Shown here piece after piece: positions 1 through 6,746 of a DNA stretch of 23,936 nucleotides. Below the pieces are notes generated by a model. It ran no database searches. It was not told the origin of the DNA and was given only the letters and a program-made list of their open reading frames with translations. The stretch's first letter is position 1, and every line of letters begins with the position of its first letter. The DNA comes from JANWYT01 sp034437555. GTDB taxonomy: Bacteria; Chloroflexota; Anaerolineae; Aggregatilineales; Phototrophicaceae. The position numbers were made by a program, and so were the translations under genes. The stretch spans positions 1 to 23,936 of the forward strand of contig DAOTTQ010000073.1 of assembly GCA_034437555.1 (NCBI GenBank). The letters run 5' to 3'.

Positions 1-1
1 C

Positions 2-319
2 AGTATTCCTTTCACCCCCAACTGCGACTTCGGTTTCTATACCGGTGAAGCCCCCATCTGTATCATAAAAGATGGCGACACTTACATCGTTTACGAAATT
101 GTTGGCGAAAATGGCGAATTGGCATTTGTGTTTGAAATTGATGAATTGCCAGCAGCCGGCGCAACAAACCTATTTGTAGACAGTAGCGCAACTGGTAAAT
201 TGGCAGCTTACATCCTTACCGATGGTAGCCTACAATTTAACTACGAAACGGGTGGCGATGTGAACTACGCCGTCATTATCGATATCGAGACCACAGCATT
301 CACCGAATACAAGTATTAA
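2..319 (+). CDS. C-terminal part of an unrecognised protein (5' end outside window)
   Basis: The frame is open from the first complete codon at position 2 to a TAA at 317-319, giving 105 residues with no start of its own; the gene begins left of the window. The fragment is acidic and rich in beta-strand-like alternation, with several Gly-Asp/Gly-Glu turns and ends in EYKY. It has one pair of cysteines about 12 residues apart in the first 20 residues, and no membrane segment. This would suit an extracytoplasmic beta-rich domain, but I do not recognise the family. It is followed after about 20 bases by a hairpin terminator, supporting it as a real gene end. Starting at the TTG at 119 would be artificial because the frame continues upstream without a stop. 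Confidence 0.7.
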   Translation, partial: SIPFTPNCDFGFYTGEAPICIIKDGDTYIVYEIVGENGELAFVFEIDELPAAGATNLFVDSSATGKLAAYILTDGSLQFNYETGGDVNYAVIIDIETTAFTEYKY

Positions 320-340
320 ACAGCTTTTGACTTAAAGAAA

Positions 341-377
341 AAGCCCCTTCATCGTTATGGTGAAGGGGCTTTTTTTA
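341..377. terminator. Bidirectional intrinsic terminator
   Basis: A 10-11 bp perfect inverted repeat (AAGCCCCTTCA at 341-351 and TGAAGGGGCTT at 361-371) with a 9-base loop is flanked by an A-rich run on the left and seven T on the right. It can therefore end transcription of the partial plus-strand gene and of the minus-strand operon that finishes with rnz at 380. Confidence 0.9.
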
Positions 378-379
378 TT

Positions 380-1366
380 TTAGTAGCCTGTGTCGGTTTC
401 ATCGTCGTCCTCACGGACAATTTCGCTTTCATCTAGCTTATGCAGGAGCGTGCTTCGCCCCACGCGAAAGCGGTCTAAATCACGGGCAACGTACGCCGAT
501 GGAAACAAGGCACGTACTTCGGCAATCATTTGGCGTTCACTATAACGGCGTGAAATGTGCGTTAAAATCAAGCCCTTTACATTGCACTCTAACGCCAATT
601 CTGCGGCTTGTGTGGCGGTGATGTGTCCGTAGCTATTCGCCATCTCGCGGTCGGCATCAATAAACGTGGCTTCGGTTACCAGCACATCGGCATCTTGCAC
701 ATAGGGGCGCAAAGTACGCGTTTCTGCCGTGTCCCCCGTAAATACAATTTTTGTTCCCTTTACAGGGTCGCCTAGCACCATATCGGGTGTAATGGTGCGC
801 CCATCTTCCAGCGTGACGGTTTCACCGTTTACGAGCTTTGCACGCGCCGCTGACGGTGGAATACCCAGTACTTCGGCTTTTTCTACTAAAAAGGGGCGAT
901 GTGTGCGCTCTTGAAAAATATACCCCAAACAGCCCCGCCCACGATGCCGTACCGGAAACGCGCTAAGGGAAAAGTGCTTGTGATGATAAAACTCACCCTC
1001 TTTAATCTCATTAAGGTTAATAGGAATAGGCGATTGCTGATGCCGTAGTACCACTTCGTAAATAAGGGCATTGACGCGCTCTAGCGTATGCGAACTGCCC
1101 CAAATGTGAATATCACGAATGGCTTCCCAGCGAACATACGTAGACACCAAGCCCCCCACCCCTAAAATATGGTCAAGATGAGGGTGTGTAAGTAACATGC
1201 GGTTCAGTCGCTTAAAGCCAATACCACTCTTGAAGACTTGGCGTTGTGTGCCTTCACCACAGTCAATCAAAAAGCGTTGGTCTTCTGCCAGCAACGCCAC
1301 CGAGGACAAGCCACGATACACCGAAGGCGCAGAAGCAGATGTGCCTAAGAATACTAAATCAACCAT
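380..1366 (-). CDS. rnz: Ribonuclease Z (tRNA 3' processing endonuclease, short form)
   Basis: RNase Z removes the 3' trailer of tRNA precursors using two zinc ions in a metallo-beta-lactamase fold. The 328 residues match the short (RNase Z-S) form. Visible signatures are the N-terminal LGTSASAPS strand, DCGEGTQRQ (35-43), the metal motif HPHLDH (His61, His63, Asp65, His66), the FTGDT motif, EATF, HITATQAAELA and the C-terminal LTHISRRY histidine. The exosite-arm-like stretch with LGIPPSAA and a VTLEDGRTITP segment is in the usual place in the middle of the protein. The ATG at 1366 follows a GGGGGTGG Shine-Dalgarno-like run. It starts 8 bases after the stop of the GT39-like gene and is the last gene of the minus-strand run. 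The C-terminal tail is acidic (DDDETD) and not part of the catalytic domain. Confidence 0.95.
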   Translation of the reverse strand: MVDLVFLGTSASAPSVYRGLSSVALLAEDQRFLIDCGEGTQRQVFKSGIGFKRLNRMLLTHPHLDHILGVGGLVSTYVRWEAIRDIHIWGSSHTLERVNALIYEVVLRHQQSPIPINLNEIKEGEFYHHKHFSLSAFPVRHRGRGCLGYIFQERTHRPFLVEKAEVLGIPPSAARAKLVNGETVTLEDGRTITPDMVLGDPVKGTKIVFTGDTAETRTLRPYVQDADVLVTEATFIDADREMANSYGHITATQAAELALECNVKGLILTHISRRYSERQMIAEVRALFPSAYVARDLDRFRVGRSTLLHKLDESEIVREDDDETDTGY

Positions 1367-1374
1367 ACCACCCC

Positions 1375-3408
1375 CTATTCAGGCACAGTTACCCGAATGG
1401 TATACAAGAGCAAGCGGTCACCCTGACGCAACTGTTCGCTGTCAAAAACGGGCAAACGCGCTCCTGTTTCTGCTTGATACGCCCCCACAGATACCTGATA
1501 ATCGTCCTCTAAAATACTGGGTCTAATGTCAATATTGGTTACTTGCATAAACACATCTCGCGCTTGTAATCGGCGCGGATTGACATGGATAACATCACGG
1601 TTTTGGGCAACGGTTACGGGGTCACTAAGCAAGTGCGTAAATAGCACAATGTCACGAGGCAGTACCCCCTCCACGCGCCAATACGTCACCACGTTTACCG
1701 TTTGTTCGGGTTCATACGCCCGCAATGTGTCAGGTTCATACCCTAGCCATGTGATATTGCCTCCAAAGCGCACCGTAGGGTACACCTCTTGTGAGGACTT
1801 GGGGGCTTCCAAACCATAGGACGAGAGCGACGTAGTGGTAAATAAGCCCAACGCATCCGCCAACACTTGCTCCACGTCTAGCATCAAGACGCGCCCATCG
1901 GGCAGATTTTGCCTGTTAAACTGCCCCATGTTCAGCCAACGCTGAATACTAGGGTGCGCCGTCTCTAGGTCGGTAGCATCGGGGAAGATGACTTGCTGTT
2001 GTGTGCCACCGTTCATAAAGACCATGCTCACGCGGCAATCTGCCACACGCGGTAAGGGCAAGCGTCGCGTCATGGTAAGTTGCATCCGTTGTGTGCTGTT
2101 TAGGTCAAACGTGAGGGTATCCCACGTGGCGTTACAAATGAGCGTGTTGACTTCGCCTTGCGTCTTGTCTAGGTGACGCGCAATCTGATGTAAATCGGTG
2201 TGATAAGCGCGTTGTGTAAGTTTGTCCTTCGACCATGTATTAAACAGGTCTTGGGTTGTGCCATACGCATTTAACGCCAACATCCCTAGTACCCCACCAA
2301 CAAGCAAATAACGCGGCACACCCGCAGGCAACGCCCGATGCAGGCGCGTTACACCCACACCATACAGTAACGCCAATGGCACAAGCCACACACTAAGCCC
2401 CAAGAAACTAGGTGCAAGCTCGGTTAAAAAAGCTGATGGTGCAAGGCACACTAAAAACACAATCAAGAGCGCGTAACGCCCATAGCGCAGGCTCATGACA
2501 GAAACAATGCCACCCCCCACCATCATCAAAAACGTGAGAGGGTCGAACATGGGGCGCAATGGTAAATTATAGGCGGGGTTGCTATCACCCACTAAAAATA
2601 AGCCACCAAAGCCCTTGATGATGCTGTTCAAAATGCCCTGATAATTGCCAAAAACGCGGTTGCTCGCGCTAAGTTCGGGGCGATTAACGTTAAAGAGTAA
2701 GTATGGCACGCTAATGATAATGACGACCAAGAGCGCAAAGCCAATGTAACTAAGACGTTGCCGAGAAATAGGACGGCGCGTAAACAACGCATACATTAAG
2801 AAAACCAGTGTAGCCAGTGCCAGCCAAACGCCAAGGGGTGACACATAAAATACGCCCCCCACCACCGCGCCAAAAGAGGCAAACGCCAGCGTCGTTGCGC
2901 TTTCTTGTCGTTCTGTGCGGTATACGGGCAAGGCACGCGCAATCACCAGCATCACAGACACCACCAATAACGGTATTAGCATTTCTGTTAGAAGCAAGCG
3001 CGAAAGCAACACCGACCAAAACGTTACACTAAGCAACGCCAACGCCAGCAAGCCCACCACACGCCCAAAGAGGCGCACGCCCAACGTATACACCAGCGCC
3101 AGCGTTATCATGCCCGCCCACAGCGATACCACACGAAACCCTAGCAAGCCATTGCCAATGAATGCCGTTACCAATGCTAATGCTGTGGGATATGCTGATT
3201 CTCGCCCTGCGCCCGTTTCATCCTGTAGAAAGACGGTTACTGTCCCTTGTCGGACGGTTTCGGCAAGGCGAATGGTAGTGGTTTCTGCTGACGTTACGCC
3301 AGCAGGAAGGTCAAGGATAGACAAGCCTCTAAAACAAATGGCGACAAACAAGAGGATGACTGCCAAGAAATAACTTTGCCGATTAGACAAGACGCACACG
3401 CCTTTCAA
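1375..3408 (-). CDS. GT39-like polytopic membrane glycosyltransferase (PMT/ArnT type)
   Basis: The protein has 677 residues: a polytopic part with roughly ten hydrophobic helices (about 12-385), then an extracytoplasmic region (about 390-677) whose end (about 530-677) reads like the beta-sandwich appended to many Chloroflexota membrane glycosyltransferases (LGYEPDTL, TYWRVEG, VLFTHLLSD). GT-C enzymes of this type move sugars from polyprenyl carriers to acceptors outside the membrane. The first extracytoplasmic loop normally carries an acidic Asp-Glu pair; here the aligned place reads GVTSAET, so only Glu42 remains. An SRLLL motif at about 136-140 fits the usual second-loop SR motif. The longest frame begins at a TTG (3408); a GTG at 3399 or a TTG at 3390 have better-spaced purine runs, so the start is uncertain by six codons. 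It lies 53 bases after the CopD-like gene. Confidence 0.75.
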   Translation of the reverse strand: MKGVCVLSNRQSYFLAVILLFVAICFRGLSILDLPAGVTSAETTTIRLAETVRQGTVTVFLQDETGAGRESAYPTALALVTAFIGNGLLGFRVVSLWAGMITLALVYTLGVRLFGRVVGLLALALLSVTFWSVLLSRLLLTEMLIPLLVVSVMLVIARALPVYRTERQESATTLAFASFGAVVGGVFYVSPLGVWLALATLVFLMYALFTRRPISRQRLSYIGFALLVVIIISVPYLLFNVNRPELSASNRVFGNYQGILNSIIKGFGGLFLVGDSNPAYNLPLRPMFDPLTFLMMVGGGIVSVMSLRYGRYALLIVFLVCLAPSAFLTELAPSFLGLSVWLVPLALLYGVGVTRLHRALPAGVPRYLLVGGVLGMLALNAYGTTQDLFNTWSKDKLTQRAYHTDLHQIARHLDKTQGEVNTLICNATWDTLTFDLNSTQRMQLTMTRRLPLPRVADCRVSMVFMNGGTQQQVIFPDATDLETAHPSIQRWLNMGQFNRQNLPDGRVLMLDVEQVLADALGLFTTTSLSSYGLEAPKSSQEVYPTVRFGGNITWLGYEPDTLRAYEPEQTVNVVTYWRVEGVLPRDIVLFTHLLSDPVTVAQNRDVIHVNPRRLQARDVFMQVTNIDIRPSILEDDYQVSVGAYQAETGARLPVFDSEQLRQGDRLLLYTIRVTVPE

Positions 3409-3461
3409 GCCTTAGTAATAAGCGGTCATCTTACCACATGCGCCCTACTTTTGGCGAATGA

Positions 3462-3968
3462 TCACAGTACGCCTGCCCATGCACTACACGCCAGCACCCC
3501 CACGCCCAACGCCGAAATAGCTATCGTAAGGCGCACTTCCTGAAGGCGTAGGCGTTCCCACGTCACGGGGTCACCCTTTGATTTTTCTAGGAGTAGGCTT
3601 ACGCGCTCTAGGGCAGGCGCAACCCCATACTGAAGCCAAATCCCCAAAAGAGCCATCATCACAATGAGGGCGTGCTTCGCCAACATGACCCTGCTCCACT
3701 CGTTGTCAAACGACAAAAAGCCTTCGTAGTAGGGGTCGGCGGTCATCTGAAACAAGCCCGTTGTGATGAGCACGGCAAGGCACAAATTGCTAATGGGGTA
3801 AAAGCGTTGGCGCAAGCGTGATAACAAGCGATAGAGCGCGGGTTGTTCGGCAAGCACGCGCTTTAGTTCGGGATAAACGAGGCTTGCCGTTATCAGCAAG
3901 CCCCCTATCCATATCACGGTTGCTAAAATATGAAAGAACAGGCTAAGGGCAAGCGTTGAGGTCGTCAA
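3462..3968 (-). CDS. CopD-like four-helix membrane protein
   Basis: 168 residues with four hydrophobic helices (about 5-30, 55-75, 95-115, 145-166). The first helix carries the His-x4-VIWIGG pattern (His13, 18-23) typical of the CopD/copper-resistance-D and related haem- or copper-associated membrane families. Function in this family ranges from copper uptake to unassigned membrane roles; no metal-binding cluster beyond His13 and scattered histidines is obvious, so copper handling is not proven. Translation starts at a TTG (3968) with GAGGAAG nine bases upstream, inside the end of the preceding glycosidase gene, a 26-base overlap that implies translational coupling. No in-frame ATG exists near the start of the first helix. 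Confidence 0.65.
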   Translation of the reverse strand: MTTSTLALSLFFHILATVIWIGGLLITASLVYPELKRVLAEQPALYRLLSRLRQRFYPISNLCLAVLITTGLFQMTADPYYEGFLSFDNEWSRVMLAKHALIVMMALLGIWLQYGVAPALERVSLLLEKSKGDPVTWERLRLQEVRLTIAISALGVGVLACSAWAGVL

Positions 3969-5214
3969 GGTAATCTTCCTCTTTTGCGTTGGGTTCCCAT
4001 GCCTCTAGGACAGTGTCATCACAATACTTTGGCATTTGCGCTAACGCCATATAAGCCTCTGTGTGAAAGCGGTCAAGCGTGCTAATAGACCACCAGTATT
4101 CTTCGGTATCGCGTGACCAAAGCGGGTTTTGCATGTAAATTACGCTCACTAGCCCTATCCACGGTCGCCAATGGTCTTTCATATACGTAAAGGCTTCTAC
4201 CATGTATTCGGCGCGTTGTTCTTCGGTAACGGCAAACCAGGCATAATCGGGATGAATGGGGTCGGTGGTATAGCCCATCTCTAGAATTGCCATTTGTCGG
4301 GCTTCATCGCCGTGGGCAATCATGATTTTACGCAAATCTTCCACACGCCTAAAGCTAAACCAGCGACCACGCCCTTCTCTTTCGGCATCATCGGGCCCAT
4401 AGGAGGGCGCAGAATAGCCAGGCGCATGAACTCCCACCACATCCACATACTGCTGAAAGCCAGCGCGGTACATGGCATCCAAGTACACATCGTCAGGCGT
4501 GGCAACGTTGGGGTCATTGGTGCCAGTGGGGGCAAGCCCCGCACTAATGATTTTGGCTTGGGGGTCGGCTTGGCGAATGGCATTACTACACACGCCCAGT
4601 ACCGTTACATAGTCGGCGGCGTTGGGCGGTAAACTGCCCCATTCGCGTGTTAGGTTTGGCTCATTCCACACCTGATACGCCATGATACGCCCTTTATAGC
4701 GCGTGGCAATGGTCGTACAGTAATTTGACCACTCATCTAAAGAGCGTGGCGGTGCGTCTTTTTCTTCTGTGCTTAAAAAGTCGCTATCTTCCGCTGCCCA
4801 CGCGGGTATTTGACCCAGCCTTGCCACCACTTTTAGGCTACGGCTTTCGGCTTCGCCCATAATGCGGTCACTTTCAGCAAACGCCCAAACCCCTTGGATG
4901 GGTTCGAGGTCACGCCATGCAAACGACTGTTTGATGGTGTTAAAGCGCAAAATGCTTACGCTGTCTAGCTGATAACCAAAGAAACCACTATCCCACCACC
5001 CAAAGACCTGAATCCCATAGGTAAGCGAAGGAAAGGCGGGGTTTTGGATAGCATCACCCTTAAAGGGGTCATTGACGCGTGCGACAGAATTTGTCACACG
5101 CACCACAACACCCCCGATAATCATGATGATAAAGAACCAACCGAGTGCTTGGAACGCCCAAACCATCCGTTGTCGTTGCGCTGCAGATAAATGCCCTGCA
5201 AGGGGTTTTCGCAT
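3943..5214 (-). CDS. Membrane-anchored clan GH-A glycoside hydrolase (GH39/GH5-like)
   Basis: 423 residues from the ATG at 5214. An N-terminal cytoplasmic stretch of about 18 residues is followed by one hydrophobic helix (about 19-40) and an extracytoplasmic beta/alpha barrel. Clan GH-A retaining residues are visible: acid/base Glu185 in VWNEPN and probable nucleophile Glu312 in AILEMGY. The substrate cannot be told from sequence. The ATG at 5214 was chosen over the ATG at 5259 because it has AGGG nine bases upstream and starts 5 bases after the stop of the preceding gene, whereas the earlier ATG has no ribosome site and would overlap. It is the most divergent of four paralogues in this run and lacks the Pro/Thr linker of the two larger anchored ones. 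The end overlaps the CopD-like gene. Confidence 0.8.
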   Translation of the reverse strand: MRKPLAGHLSAAQRQRMVWAFQALGWFFIIMIIGGVVVRVTNSVARVNDPFKGDAIQNPAFPSLTYGIQVFGWWDSGFFGYQLDSVSILRFNTIKQSFAWRDLEPIQGVWAFAESDRIMGEAESRSLKVVARLGQIPAWAAEDSDFLSTEEKDAPPRSLDEWSNYCTTIATRYKGRIMAYQVWNEPNLTREWGSLPPNAADYVTVLGVCSNAIRQADPQAKIISAGLAPTGTNDPNVATPDDVYLDAMYRAGFQQYVDVVGVHAPGYSAPSYGPDDAEREGRGRWFSFRRVEDLRKIMIAHGDEARQMAILEMGYTTDPIHPDYAWFAVTEEQRAEYMVEAFTYMKDHWRPWIGLVSVIYMQNPLWSRDTEEYWWSISTLDRFHTEAYMALAQMPKYCDDTVLEAWEPNAKEEDYLDDLNACP

Positions 5215-5219
5215 TGTTT

Positions 5220-6671
5220 TTAGCCCTGTCCTGCACGTTGTAGGTGTTCTATTTGCCATTCTTTAACCGCTTGGTACGCACCCGCAAAGCTATAGCCGGG
5301 GCGGATAAGCGAGTATGGCACATTGTCATTGGTGAAGTTATAGCCTGCTTGGGGTCCATAGTTAAAGTTCCAAATGAAAGCCAAACGCACAAAGCCCGAA
5401 TCTTCCATAAACGTTAATGCTTCGGGAATCCATTGGGTTTGTTCGGCAAGCGTATTATCGGCAGCAAATTCAAAGCCGGGACGCACGCCCTCAAGGTCTT
5501 CAGACACGGCCCAGCCAAACTCGGTTACGCAAAGGGGCGTGGTTTTGCCTGCATTACGAATACGGGTTGCATAGCCTTCTAGCGTGCTTCTAAAGCTCCA
5601 GCTGGGGTGTGGTGTATCCCAGAAGCCTCTAAACTTAGCGTCATTATCTTGATAAGCGTCATTCCAGCGCACGCTAGGCGGAATGTTGATGCCGTTATGG
5701 TGTGCGCCATAGCAATCAGAGAAATCTAGCACACCTGCCTGTATCAACAGGTCAGTAAAACGGAAGTCATCAATGGCGTTTACCCCATTATCAAAGCCTG
5801 TGGGGGACAATGCACCAGAGATAATGACAATGCCGGGGTCTACGGCTTTTACGGCGTTATAGGTGTCACGCAACAAAGACACATAATTGGGCGCACTTAA
5901 ACCCCCGATACTTGTCCATTCACGGTCTAGGTTCATTTCGTTCCATACTTCAATGGCATGGACTTGATTGGGATAACGTTTAAGAATTTCGAGTACAAAG
6001 TTCACGAAGTCTTGCGAATTTGCTGGGGGCCCATGTTGTTCAAGGTTTACGCCTACCTCGCGTGACCAATCGGGCGCAGTCACAACCGAGAGCATCATCT
6101 TAATGCCAAAGCGTTGTGCTGAAGGCATCACAAGGTCGAGCGTTGACCAATCAAACACGCCCTTTTCGGCTTCCAAATTTTCCCAGCGCACTTGGTGCTT
6201 TACCCACCCTAAGCCCAAGTCAGTTGCGACAGAGCTATACAAACCATCTTGGTTGCCTTGATTAAAATCTAGGCTGTACTGTACCTGAATCCCTGCCTCA
6301 AAGCCCGTATACAGGCTAGGAAGCGTGGTTGCCGTAGCTGTTGGCGTAGCAGGTACGGGTGTTTCTGTGGGTAAGTCTGTGGGCAACACTTGCGCCACAG
6401 CAACCGCTTGTATGGGTTGTACTTCTTGGGGGGTGGCGGTTGCCGTGACGGGCTGCGGCGTAAGGCTAGGAATCACCACAGGGTCACCAAGGCTGTTATT
6501 TGCCACCAATGCCACGTTCAAATCACCGTCATTATCACCGTTAGGGCGGTAGGTAAAGGCAATGGCTAAAAAGGTTGCCACGCCCATCATAAACGTGATG
6601 AACGTCCATACCGCAACAAACGTGCGGACTTGTTTTCTAGCTTGTCTAAATTCTGCTGTCGTTGTTGTCAT
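5220..6671 (-). CDS. Membrane-anchored clan GH-A glycoside hydrolase with Pro/Thr linker
   Basis: 483 residues from the ATG at 6671. Order: short basic cytoplasmic tail, one membrane helix (about 17-39), a low-complexity Thr/Pro/Val-rich spacer (about 65-118), then a beta/alpha barrel. The acid/base glutamate is Glu245 in VWNEMN, where the usual Pro after Glu is Met. The probable nucleophile is Glu384 in CVTEFGW. The barrel shares LDREW, the ISGA-SPTG segment and the DCYGAHHNG segment with the two upstream paralogues, so it is a divergent copy. The start at 6671 has AGGAG eight bases upstream; the in-frame ATG at 6695 has only a purine run two bases away and is less likely. It begins 75 bases after the previous stop, the largest gap among the glycosidase genes, and that gap contains a hairpin. 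Confidence 0.82.
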   Translation of the reverse strand: MTTTTAEFRQARKQVRTFVAVWTFITFMMGVATFLAIAFTYRPNGDNDGDLNVALVANNSLGDPVVIPSLTPQPVTATATPQEVQPIQAVAVAQVLPTDLPTETPVPATPTATATTLPSLYTGFEAGIQVQYSLDFNQGNQDGLYSSVATDLGLGWVKHQVRWENLEAEKGVFDWSTLDLVMPSAQRFGIKMMLSVVTAPDWSREVGVNLEQHGPPANSQDFVNFVLEILKRYPNQVHAIEVWNEMNLDREWTSIGGLSAPNYVSLLRDTYNAVKAVDPGIVIISGALSPTGFDNGVNAIDDFRFTDLLIQAGVLDFSDCYGAHHNGINIPPSVRWNDAYQDNDAKFRGFWDTPHPSWSFRSTLEGYATRIRNAGKTTPLCVTEFGWAVSEDLEGVRPGFEFAADNTLAEQTQWIPEALTFMEDSGFVRLAFIWNFNYGPQAGYNFTNDNVPYSLIRPGYSFAGAYQAVKEWQIEHLQRAGQG

Positions 6672-6698
6672 AACATGTTCTCCTGTTTTACTCATCGC

Positions 6699-6714
6699 CC
6701 CTCTTGAGAGAGGG
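6699..6714 (-). other. Small intercistronic hairpin
   Basis: A perfect 6-bp inverted repeat (CCCTCT / AGAGGG) with a 4-base loop lies in the 75-base gap between two glycosidase genes. No T run follows on the minus strand, so it is more likely an mRNA structure (stability or partial polarity) than a terminator. Confidence 0.4.
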
Positions 6715-6746
6715 TCTTGTGTGAAGCCAATGGCATGAGTGCTATT

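Noticed and set aside
1197..1526. Plus-strand open frame antisense to rnz and the GT39-like gene
   Set aside because: Fully inside well-supported minus-strand genes, low-complexity translation and no family features.
5215..5259. Earlier ATG (5259) for the smallest anchored glycosidase
   Set aside because: No ribosome site upstream and overlap with the preceding gene; the ATG at 5214 has AGGG at good spacing.
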